From Streptomyces lanatus (lineage in GTDB: Bacteria; Actinomycetota; Actinomycetes; Streptomycetales; Streptomycetaceae): a stretch of DNA of 64,000 bases. Numbering within the stretch: the first letter of the stretch is position 1; each line of letters begins with the position of its first letter. Both the position numbers and the translations under genes were made by a program. Shown piece after piece: positions 34,240-41,670 of this stretch. The notes beneath the pieces are model-generated. The model was not told where the DNA came from. It made no database searches and saw nothing but the letters and a program-made list of their open reading frames with translations. The stretch spans positions 62,001 to 126,000 of the forward strand of contig NZ_BNBM01000007.1 in NCBI RefSeq assembly GCF_014655715.1, written 5' to 3'.

Positions 34240-35943
34240 CTACTTGGCCTTCCCCGACCCCGCCCCCTTCCCCTTGTGGCCGCTGACCTTGGCGATCCAC
34301 TTGATGAATTCGCCGGGGTCGGTGTTGGCGCCGTGGCCCTCGTCCCAGTAGTAGAGGTGGTCGACCTCGTCGCCGAGACCGTTCGCGGCGGCCGCGAGAT
34401 TGGCGGAGACCGTGTGGGAGGTGTCCGAGTCCTTGGTGCCGAGGCGGATCCACCAGTGCTTGGTGCGTTGCGGGTTGGGCTTGTCCGTCAGGAAGGTCAT
34501 CGGGTTCATCAGGCGCAGCGTCTCGGGGAGGTCGCTGTCGAGGCGGGCGCTGCCGCCGGATGCGTGGCGGAGGCTGTAGAGGGTGAAGTGGCGGGCCTGG
34601 GTGGTGCCCTTGCCGAAGAGGTTGTTCTCCCCGGCCGACAGGTCGAAGGCGTCGAAGGCGGGCGTCGACTTCTTGCGGGCGCCGATGTGGGTGAGGAAGT
34701 CCGCCCAGGAGAAGGACGCCTTGCCGCCGGACCAGGTGATGAAGGGGTTCGCGGTCAGATACGTGGTGCGGTCCGCGTCCGACAGGGCGGTCAGGTAGCG
34801 GGTGGCCGACGGCTCCATGTACTGCTTGACCAGGTACTCGTCGTAGTTGCGGGCGGTGAGGGTGCCGAAGCCGCCCAGGCCCTTCAGCCGCAGGGACGCC
34901 TGGTACTCGGCGAACTGCGACCGGAGGCCCTTCGACACCGTCTGGTCCACCTGGGAGCCGGAACTCATCGGGTTCGAGCCCCAGTTCCACTCATAGGCGC
35001 CGTCCGCGTGCTCCAGGTCGGTGATCGGGCACCACGCGCCGGTCGCGAAGATCGCGTCGCTCGCCTCCGCCGCACCGATCGCGCGGAGCGGCGTGTCGTA
35101 CAGCGGGCTGTCGCCCGACGCGCCGAGCAGGGACGACAGTGCGCCGCCGGCGCTGGTGCCGGAGGAGACGATGCGGGCCACGTTGCCGGGTATACGGCCC
35201 TTGTTGAAGCGTACGTAGCGGACGGCGGCCTTGAGGTCGACGATCGCCGCCGGGGCCACGCCGTAGTACGTGCCGTCGGAGTCGACCAGCGTACGGCCGC
35301 GCGCGCCGGGCTCGACGACCACGTAACCGGCCGCCAGCGCCAGCTTCGGCAGACTGACCATCCCGCCCTGGGCGTTCACCATGCCGTTGCCGCCGGAGGC
35401 CACGTCACCGGAGCCGGAACCGGAGCCGGAACCGGAGCCGGAACCGGAGTCCGAGGCGCTCGCGGACGCCGACGCGCTCGGCGCTCCCCCGCCCGGCATC
35501 CCCGTCGTACTGCCGCCGCCCACCCCCGTCGCGTCCGCAACCGACGACGGCATATAGCCGCCCACCGAGTTGGCGAAGAGGATCGGGGCGTTCGTCGCGT
35601 CCACGGCCGTGCCGTCGATCTTGACCGGGACGCTGACGTTCAGGCTCTGGTACTTCTCGTCGACCGGCTTGGCGACGTAGGTGACGGCCTTGTAGAAGCG
35701 GTACTCGACCTCGTGGTCGGTGCCGTCCGCGTCGGTGATCGTCGTCGTCAGCGTCGAGTACGCGTCCGCGTCGAAGACCAGGGCGTCCGAGGACGAGGAT
35801 CCCGAGGCGCTCGCCCCACCGCTCCCGCCCGGCTCGCTGGACGCCTGGGCCGTCAGGGCGATGCCGCCCGCCGCCGCGACCCCGGCGCCCGCCCCGATCC
35901 CGATGACCACGCTCCTGCGCCTGACTGCTGCCCTGTGCTTCAC
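34240..35943 (-). CDS. secreted carboxylesterase, tannase subtype B-like
   Basis: A 567-residue alpha/beta hydrolase. The N-terminus (M)KHRAAVRRRSVVIGIG...AGGIALTAQA is a Tat-like or Sec signal with RRR. The nucleophile elbow is SSGTSAGGALS. An inserted linker near 165-190 is made of Ser-Ala and Ser-Gly repeats. C-terminal motifs are KHWWIRLGTKDSDTSHTV and YYWDEGHGAN with the catalytic His. Members cleave galloyl esters or other aromatic esters. GTG at 35943 has GGAGAG 7 nt upstream. An ATG at 36024 lacks a ribosome site. Confidence 0.82.
   Translation of the reverse strand: MKHRAAVRRRSVVIGIGAGAGVAAAGGIALTAQASSEPGGSGGASASGSSSSDALVFDADAYSTLTTTITDADGTDHEVEYRFYKAVTYVAKPVDEKYQSLNVSVPVKIDGTAVDATNAPILFANSVGGYMPSSVADATGVGGGSTTGMPGGGAPSASASASASDSGSGSGSGSGSGSGDVASGGNGMVNAQGGMVSLPKLALAAGYVVVEPGARGRTLVDSDGTYYGVAPAAIVDLKAAVRYVRFNKGRIPGNVARIVSSGTSAGGALSSLLGASGDSPLYDTPLRAIGAAEASDAIFATGAWCPITDLEHADGAYEWNWGSNPMSSGSQVDQTVSKGLRSQFAEYQASLRLKGLGGFGTLTARNYDEYLVKQYMEPSATRYLTALSDADRTTYLTANPFITWSGGKASFSWADFLTHIGARKKSTPAFDAFDLSAGENNLFGKGTTQARHFTLYSLRHASGGSARLDSDLPETLRLMNPMTFLTDKPNPQRTKHWWIRLGTKDSDTSHTVSANLAAAANGLGDEVDHLYYWDEGHGANTDPGEFIKWIAKVSGHKGKGAGSGKAK
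35408..35449. repeat. hexanucleotide/12-nt tandem repeat inside the esterase gene
   Basis: Seven consecutive CCGGAR hexamers (3.5 copies of CCGGAGCCGGAA) encode the Ser-Gly repeat of the linker. Such a run can change length by slippage in steps of six or twelve bases without breaking the frame. Confidence 0.8.
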
Positions 35944-36104
35944 GACGTGTCTCTCCTCGGCTGCTGCGACTTCCCGAGCTTCCCGGGCTTTCTCGGTCCC
36001 TTGCGTCAGCGAACGTAATGACATGCCGACGAAATCGCCAACAATTCTGTTGGAGTCGGCCGGATTCATCGCGGACGCACAGGCTGTTGTCAGCCCTTCC
36101 TTAT

Positions 36105-36119
36105 CTGACGTACCGTCAG
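36105..36119. promoter_or_regulatory. TetR-type operator candidate 8 (CTGACG TAC CGTCAG)
   Basis: A perfect copy, only 4 nt before the DoxX ATG. A TTGTCA at about 36087 followed 18 nt later by TACCGT, inside the operator, would place transcription start on or near the ATG. The operator would then cover the -10 box. Confidence 0.82.
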
Positions 36120-36123
36120 ATCC

Positions 36124-36570
36124 ATGGACGCGATCTGGCTCACAGGTGCGGAATGGCTGGCCGTGCTCCGGATAGGCCTCGGGCTGTGGTGGCTGGAGAG
36201 CTGGCGGCACAAGGACAGGAAGACCTGGTCCGAGGGGGCGGGGATCGCATGGGCGGCGGACATCGCGGCGAAGCACCGCTGGAGCGCCGTACGGTCCGGC
36301 TTCGAGGCCGTCGTCACACCCCGGCCGCGGACCATGGCGTACGTCGTCCTCTACGCGGAACTGGCCCTCGGCCTCGGCCTCGTCCTCGGCTTCCTGACCC
36401 CCGTCGCCCTCGTCGGCGGACTGCTGCTCAACCTTCTCTACTTCGCCCTGATGATCCACGACTGGGCCGAGCAGGGGCAGAACTCGATGATGGCGCTGAT
36501 CTCGGTCGTCGCGTTGTTCGGGATGTCCTGGCAGTCGTGGTCGGTGGACAGTGCGCTGGGGCTGTTCTGA
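36124..36570 (+). CDS. DoxX-family membrane protein
   Basis: A 148-residue protein with about four membrane helices (WLAVLRIGLGLWWLESW; YVVLYAELALGLGLVLGFL; VALVGGLLLNLLYFALMI; MMALISVVALFGMSW). DoxX/SURF4-like proteins accompany quinone or thiol oxidoreductases. Here it leads a two-gene operon with a DUF35 protein and carries the shared operator, so it belongs to the CoA-catabolic regulon. No ribosome site, so probably leaderless. Confidence 0.8.
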   Translation: MDAIWLTGAEWLAVLRIGLGLWWLESWRHKDRKTWSEGAGIAWAADIAAKHRWSAVRSGFEAVVTPRPRTMAYVVLYAELALGLGLVLGFLTPVALVGGLLLNLLYFALMIHDWAEQGQNSMMALISVVALFGMSWQSWSVDSALGLF

Positions 36571-36974
36571 TGGGTCCGGCGGGGGAGCGGCGGTACGACG
36601 TCCCGGAGGCCGACGCCTTCACCCGTACGTACTGGGAGGCGGCGGCGGGGCGACGGCTGCTGATCCGCCGCTGCCGCGCCTGCGGGCGCGCTCACCACTA
36701 CCCACGCGAGTTCTGCCCCCACTGCTGGAGCGAGGACGTCGACTGGGAGACCGCGAGCGGCCGGGCCACCCTCTACACCTGGTCCGTCGTCCACCGCAAC
36801 GACCTGCCGCCCTTCGGGCAGCGGACGCCGTACGTCGCGGCCGTCGTCGATCTCGCCGAGGGGCCGCGGATGATGACCGAGGTGGTGGAGTGCGGGGACG
36901 CTGCGCGGCTGTCGGCCGGGATGGAGCTGGAGGTCGACTTTCGGGACGGGGTGCCGGTGTTCCGGTCCGTGTAG
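36570..36974 (+). CDS. DUF35 zinc-ribbon/OB-fold protein
   Basis: A 134-residue protein. The zinc ribbon is CRACGRAHHYPREFCPHCW with two CxxC pairs. An OB-fold follows (GRATLYTWSVVHRNDLPPF; PYVAAVVDLAEGPRMMTEVV). Such proteins partner thiolase-fold enzymes and steroid side-chain aldolases (the DUF35 part of ChsH2). It is coupled to the DoxX gene through TGATG. No thiolase gene is adjacent; the operator-linked thiolase at 44.4 kb is a candidate partner, which is inference. Confidence 0.87.
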   Translation: MGPAGERRYDVPEADAFTRTYWEAAAGRRLLIRRCRACGRAHHYPREFCPHCWSEDVDWETASGRATLYTWSVVHRNDLPPFGQRTPYVAAVVDLAEGPRMMTEVVECGDAARLSAGMELEVDFRDGVPVFRSV

Positions 36975-37076
36975 GTTCGCCCCGACGCGGGGGCGACGCG
37001 AGGCGATCGAGCCGCTGATCTGAACTCCCCAGCCGCGAAGGGCAGTTGTCAGTCCTGATCACTGGGCTCCGGGCCC

Positions 37077-37808
37077 ATGACCTACATCTTCGATGTCTTC
37101 ACCGACGCACGCAGTGGCACGACCCTCACCGGCAACGTCGAGTACCGCGATCCCGACAACTACGGCTTCACCTAGGGACCCGAATTCGGCCTGCAGCTCA
37201 TCATGGATGCCTGCTGCTCGCCGCCTGCGGCGCTGTTCGAGTTGTACCTCGGCCCGAAGGTGCGTGTCGACGAGGAGAGCTATCTGCTGGAGGAGGGTTC
37301 CGCCCAGGTGCGCATGCCTCGCGTCAAGGCGGAGGAGTTCTACCAGGGGCAGCTCCAACGTCACGGCGGGCGTGGCTTCTCGGACGGCTTCGGTGACTGG
37401 GCCATGAAGCAATCGGTGGCGGAGTTGGCCGAGCCGTTCACCTTCGTGGTCGGCATAGACGGTGTGCTTCGGCTGGCGCCGCGACGAAGCGAGCACGTGG
37501 CCTGTGCCGGCGGAGACGTAGTGCTGAGTGCCGGAGAGATCAGCTTCATGTGTGAGGCGGACCGGTGGACCGTGAGCGAGGTCAGCAACCAGTCCACCGG
37601 GTACTGCCCGGACGTCACCTCCTGGTCGGAGGTCGCCCGCGCCCCGGACGCCGCAGAGCTCCGGCGGCCCTCCGGCTTCACCCACGAGGTGGTGTTCCGG
37701 CGGTGCCCGGACTGCCAGGAGCGCAACATCGTCCGCGAGGACGACTTCGTCTGCGTCTTCCGCGGCGGCGATCTGCCCGCGGCATGGAACGTGGATCCCG
37801 CCGCGTGA
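37077..37808 (+). pseudogene. conserved Streptomyces hypothetical gene interrupted by an in-frame TAG
   Basis: The frame starts MTYIFDVFTDARSG and runs 32 codons to TAG (37173-37175). It then continues in the same frame, without a shift, as GPEFGLQLIMDACCSPPAALFE to the stop at 37806-37808. The codon before the stop is Thr and Gly follows; a Trp codon (TGG to TAG) is the likely ancestor. Near the end, CPDC is followed by FVCVFRGG, where a second CxxC seems to have lost a Cys. Together these suggest decay. A shorter product from ATG 37203 (201 aa) cannot be excluded. Confidence 0.75.
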
Positions 37809-37904
37809 CGGCCAGGAGTCACAGCTATGACCCAGCCGGATTGTCACTCCGCCATGCCATGCTGCCCCCGGCTGACCAGGACACCCGGCAGGCAGGAGGC
37901 AACG

Positions 37905-38264
37905 ATGCGGGCGACTTTCTGTCGCGTGGAGGCGGAGAACGGCGAAGGCTATGAGGACCCCTCCGAAGACTGCCTGTTTGAACTGATCAGCGATCTGAAC
38001 GACGCCGACAACACCTTCATCCTGGTCCAGCCTGACGAAGACGATCCCCCGTGGTTCGCCTCCGTAGCGGTCCTGGAAGAAGGCGGCTTCGAGATCGTCC
38101 GCCGTGACACCACCCACCGAGAACACACAGTGCACACGACCCACGACATCGGCCGGATCGCAAGCGATCTCACCATCTGGCTAGCCGCCCGCACCTACCC
38201 CGACGGTGCTTCCGATCAATTGGTTCGACACCCGTTCCGGCCCGCGGGAGACTCCTCGCGATGA
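37905..38264 (+). CDS. small acidic conserved protein, possibly immunity-like
   Basis: A 119-residue acidic soluble protein, rich in Asp/Glu, with PDEDDPPWFASVAVLEEGGFEIVRRD. ATG at 37905 has GGAGG 5 nt upstream. Its end overlaps the DinB-like gene by 4 nt (ATGA). The composition recalls small immunity-type proteins of Streptomyces, but I see no diagnostic motif and no toxin gene nearby. Confidence 0.65.
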   Translation: MRATFCRVEAENGEGYEDPSEDCLFELISDLNDADNTFILVQPDEDDPPWFASVAVLEEGGFEIVRRDTTHREHTVHTTHDIGRIASDLTIWLAARTYPDGASDQLVRHPFRPAGDSSR

Positions 38265-38776
38265 CTCAACGAACCGACACGCCTCCCACGTGGGACGAGC
38301 GTACGCAGCTGGTCACCTTCCTGGACTACGCCCGGGACACCGCGCGAGCCAAGTGTGAGGGTGTGTCCGCCGAAGGCGCTTGCAAGGCCCCGCTCCCGAG
38401 TTCACCGCTGATGACGTTGTGCGGGCTGATCAGCCATCTGCGTTGGGTCGAGTACTACTGGTTCCAAGTGATATTTCTGGGCGAGGAGCTCGCGGGGCCG
38501 CTCACCGAGGCGACCGACGATGATCCCGACCCTGAGATGCGCACAGCAGTCGACATCCCTTTGCCCCAGCTTCTCGCCGAGTACCAGGAGCAGAGCGCCC
38601 GCTACCGTCGCCTGGTGTCAGACCACGACCTGAACTCAGCGGCCAAGCGTTCCATCAGCGACGGCCGCCACGTCGACCTCCGGTGGGTGATCCTCCACCT
38701 CATTGAGGAGACGTCCCGCCACAACGGCCACCTCGATGTCGTGCGTGAGCTCGTCGACGGGCGGACCGGCGCCTGA
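38261..38776 (+). CDS. DinB-family (DUF664) protein
   Basis: A 171-residue four-helix-bundle protein. The metal-binding His residues are expected in LISHLRWVEYYW and in the C-terminal HLIEETSRHNGHLDVVREL. The family includes mycothiol- or bacillithiol-dependent transferases, so a thiol S-transferase role is possible. It is translationally coupled to the small acidic protein gene upstream. Confidence 0.85.
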   Translation: MTQRTDTPPTWDERTQLVTFLDYARDTARAKCEGVSAEGACKAPLPSSPLMTLCGLISHLRWVEYYWFQVIFLGEELAGPLTEATDDDPDPEMRTAVDIPLPQLLAEYQEQSARYRRLVSDHDLNSAAKRSISDGRHVDLRWVILHLIEETSRHNGHLDVVRELVDGRTGA

Positions 38777-38855
38777 GAACTCCTGACAAAATGAGATGAA
38801 GGATGCCCTCAGGTCGGGCGAGGATCGCTCAGTCCTCGCCGACGAAAGGGCAGCT

Positions 38856-39284
38856 ATGGGCGACAGTCCCCCGAGGGAGCTCATCTCGCTCGCTGATGAC
38901 GAGGGCAACAGCGTCTCGGTCAACGTTCTGGGACGTAGTCCCAGGTGGACCGCCGGGCTCGACGCGGAGATCGTCGTCAAGACGCCCTTCGTGTCCGGAC
39001 GTATCGACCTGGCGTTGTACGTTGCGAGGTTGGAGAGCTGGGCCAACGCACTGGACCGTCTTGACACTGGCGAAGACGTGGCCTGGATGGAGTTGAGTAG
39101 CGGGCCGTCCATCTTCATCCAGCTCACCGGCGAGCGCGACTGCCCGGAGGTGGTCGTGGAGGACGAGTCCGGGTCCATGGTCACCGTGCGGGTCCCGCTC
39201 GTCCCGCCGGACGACTGGATTGCTGACCACCGCCAGCGTCTGCGCCAGGTGATGGATCACTGGGTTCCGATGCTGTCAGGGTAG
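38856..39284 (+). CDS. DUF5959-like conserved hypothetical protein
   Basis: A 142-residue protein with predicted beta-rich structure. The LISLADDEGNSVSVNVLGR start and the repeated WxxALDRLDTGEDVAWMEL pattern recall the Streptomyces DUF5959 family. ATG at 38856 was preferred over 38796 because of AAAGGG upstream and family length. Function unknown. A degraded transposase follows 4 nt downstream. Confidence 0.65.
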   Translation: MGDSPPRELISLADDEGNSVSVNVLGRSPRWTAGLDAEIVVKTPFVSGRIDLALYVARLESWANALDRLDTGEDVAWMELSSGPSIFIQLTGERDCPEVVVEDESGSMVTVRVPLVPPDDWIADHRQRLRQVMDHWVPMLSG

Positions 39285-39288
39285 GGAG

Positions 39289-39940
39289 ACAAGTCGCCGC
39301 CGGCAGATGAGGGCGCATCCGAGGGTCACCAGTGCAGGTGGGCGAACGCACGCTCCACGGCCCAGCGTTGGGTGCCCAGTCCCGAGCCGTGCTCGGTGCC
39401 CCGGCGGGCGATCACCGGCTTCACGCCGTGGGCCCAGACGAGGCGGCGGCACTTGTCGTGGCCGTAGCCGCGGTCACCGAGCACGATGTCCGGGCGACAC
39501 CGGCGCCGGCCACGCCTGCCGCGCACCGGCGGCACGGCTTCGAGGAGCGGGATGAGCTGGGTGACGTCGTTGCGGTTGCCGGAGCCGTCGGCCACCGCCC
39601 GAGAGAAGTCCAGGACGTTCGCGCCGCGCAGCTTCGCCAGGAGTACCTGGTGCAGCCGCGGCCACGCTCCGGCCTCGGTCCAGTCGGCCAGGCGGCGCCA
39701 GCAGGTCATGCCCGAACCGAAGCCGAGCTCCTGCGGCAGGTGTTCCCACGCAATCCCGGTATGCAGCACGAACAGGATGCCCTGGAACACCGGCCGGTCC
39801 GGATGCCGCTTCCTTCCTGGATGCCGAGCCCGCCGTTCAACCGTGGGCAGCAGCGGCTCAGCCACCGCCCACAACTCGTCATCCACATCCCACCTCGTTA
39901 GGAGTTCTAGGTGGGCCAAGGTGATCGTTCGGGGTTTCAA
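39289..39940 (-). pseudogene. IS5-family transposase remnant with internal deletions
   Basis: The minus strand encodes an IS5-type DDE transposase fragment: DELWAVAEPLLP, GIAWEHLPQELGFGSGMTCWRRL, then DFSRAVADGS joined directly to GNRNDVTQLIPLLEAVPPVRG. Next come VLGDRGYGHDKCRRLVW and RWAVERAFAHLHW, followed by a stop. Intact relatives carry about 40 residues between DGS and the NRNDVTQ segment, so the first two catalytic Asp are too close here. After HLHW the final TLGCALIC-like coding sequence is present in another frame (39289-39325), a second deletion. It cannot be active. I found no terminal repeats. Confidence 0.8.
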
Positions 39941-39947
39941 TGAGTGG

Positions 39948-40550
39948 ATGACGATCGTCGGCGGACACCATCAATCCGGCTCCCCCATCCTCCACGGTCA
40001 CGGCCTGCGCCTACGGCCCTGGGACGCGAGTTCCGAGGCTGACCTGGAGGTGTGGTTCCGGGGGCGTACCGACCCGGAGTTCCGGCGTTGGAACACCCCG
40101 TTGAAGATCACCACCGACCTCGACAGCGCCCGCGACTCCCTGCGTGCCGTGGTCGGGAAAACGGCGGGCGGTGCCTCGGCGGCGTACTGCGTCACCGACG
40201 CCTCGACCGGCGCGCCCCTCGGGCACATCGGCGTCGATGTGACCAACCCGGTCATGAGGTGCGGCCGTGTCGGCTACTGGGTGCTCCCCGAGGCCCGGGG
40301 CCAACGGGTCGCCACCCGTGCGCTAGGCATCGTCGCCCGCTGGGCCCTCACCGAACAGGGCCTGGGCCTGCATCGCCTCGAACTCGGCCACCCCGTCGGG
40401 CACGACGCCTCCTGCCGTGTCGCCGAGCGGTGCGGCTTCCGCCACGAGGGGACCCTGCGGGGTGCGACGTGGGAGGCGGAGCGGCATGACGCGTACCGGG
40501 ACGCGCATCTGCACGCGCGGCTGGCGACCGATCCGGACGTCGACCCCTAG
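39948..40550 (+). CDS. GNAT-family N-acetyltransferase (RimJ-like)
   Basis: A 200-residue acetyltransferase. It has LRLRPWDASSEADLEVWF at the N-terminus and VGYWVLPEARGQRVATRALGIVARWAL as the acetyl-CoA pyrophosphate loop. ERCGFRHEGTLRGA is the usual C-terminal turn. It resembles RimJ/RimL-type acetyltransferases. ATG 39948 has no ribosome site and the transposase remnant ends just upstream, so the original promoter and perhaps the first codons may have been changed. Confidence 0.83.
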   Translation: MTIVGGHHQSGSPILHGHGLRLRPWDASSEADLEVWFRGRTDPEFRRWNTPLKITTDLDSARDSLRAVVGKTAGGASAAYCVTDASTGAPLGHIGVDVTNPVMRCGRVGYWVLPEARGQRVATRALGIVARWALTEQGLGLHRLELGHPVGHDASCRVAERCGFRHEGTLRGATWEAERHDAYRDAHLHARLATDPDVDP

Positions 40551-40617
40551 GTCCACGAACCCACGAACCCATCCCCCCGGTGCCCCCAACCCCCTCCCGT
40601 TCGAGGGATCATGAGAC

Positions 40618-41496
40618 ATGCGCCCGGACGACTGGTACTCCACCCAGGACCTCACCGGTTTCCTCTCCCACGCCGGTGGCTTTCTGCGCTCGCGCCCCGA
40701 TCTGCATACCGTCGCTCTGACGGTGACCGAGACGCTGCGCACGGATGGGACGCGGGCGTACGGGGGTGAGGCGCCCGTGTTCGGGGCGTTGGAGCTGGGC
40801 GGGCAGGTGCGGGCCGCCTATTTCCGTACTCCGCCCTTTCGGCTGACCGTCACCCCGCTCACCCCGGACGAGGCCGATGCCCTCGCCGCCCACCTCGTCG
40901 CCCTCGGCCATCGGCTCCCCGGTGTCATCGCGGCCCGCGAGACCGCCGAGGCCTTCGCCGCCGCGTGGTACCGGCGAACGGGTGTCCGAGGCACGATCGG
41001 GCAGCGTCAACGGCTGTACCGGCTGGGCAATCTGACCGTCCCGCAGCCCGTTCCGCCGGGGCGGGCGAGGGTCGCGGGCAAGGGAGATCGGGAGCAACTC
41101 ATCCGCTGGTACGGCGAGTTCATCGAGGCCGTCGGCGATCACGCCGCCCGTGACGCCGCCGCATGGGCCGACTCGCGTATCGCCTATGGAGGCGTCACCT
41201 TCTGGGAGGGCGAGGACGGCAGCCCGGTCGCCATGGCCGGCGTGACCCCCGTGGTCGCGGGGCAGGTCCGCGTCGCCCCCGTCTACACCCCGGCCCACCT
41301 GCGCGGCCGCGGCTACGCAGGTGCGGTCACGGCGGCGGTCAGCCGGGGCGTGCTCGCCTCCGGGATCCGTGAGGTGCTGCTCTTCACCGATCTGGCCAAC
41401 CCGACGAGCAACAGCCTCTACCAGAGGATCGGGTACCGGGCGGTGGCGGACTTCGCCGCGTACGACTTCCGGGGGCCGAAGGCCACGGGCCGGTAG
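40618..41496 (+). CDS. GNAT-family N-acetyltransferase
   Basis: A 292-residue two-part protein with a degenerate N-terminal domain and a C-terminal GNAT domain. The acetyl-CoA loop is VRVAPVYTPAHLRGRGYAGAVTAAVSRGVL, and LFTDLANPTSNSLYQRIGYRAVADF closes the fold. It is similar to uncharacterised Streptomyces acetyltransferases; the acceptor is unknown. It lies 67 nt after the RimJ-like gene. Confidence 0.87.
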   Translation: MRPDDWYSTQDLTGFLSHAGGFLRSRPDLHTVALTVTETLRTDGTRAYGGEAPVFGALELGGQVRAAYFRTPPFRLTVTPLTPDEADALAAHLVALGHRLPGVIAARETAEAFAAAWYRRTGVRGTIGQRQRLYRLGNLTVPQPVPPGRARVAGKGDREQLIRWYGEFIEAVGDHAARDAAAWADSRIAYGGVTFWEGEDGSPVAMAGVTPVVAGQVRVAPVYTPAHLRGRGYAGAVTAAVSRGVLASGIREVLLFTDLANPTSNSLYQRIGYRAVADFAAYDFRGPKATGR

Positions 41497-41670
41497 CCCT
41501 CTCTAGCAGGACGGTGTGGAGGCGCTGCTGGTTGTGCGACTTGGGGACCATCCGCCATGTCCCCGTCCATCCAGGGATGGAGCACATCCCGTCTCCCTGA
41601 TGGATTCACTCAACTCCCGTGCACGGCAGGGTTGGTGCGTCCCATAGGCCACCACCCAAGGACCCCCCAC

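Noticed and set aside
34240..36459. 739-residue reading of the esterase
   Set aside because: The extra N-terminal part is antisense to the DoxX gene and lacks a signal peptide; GTG 35943 has a proper ribosome site and signal.
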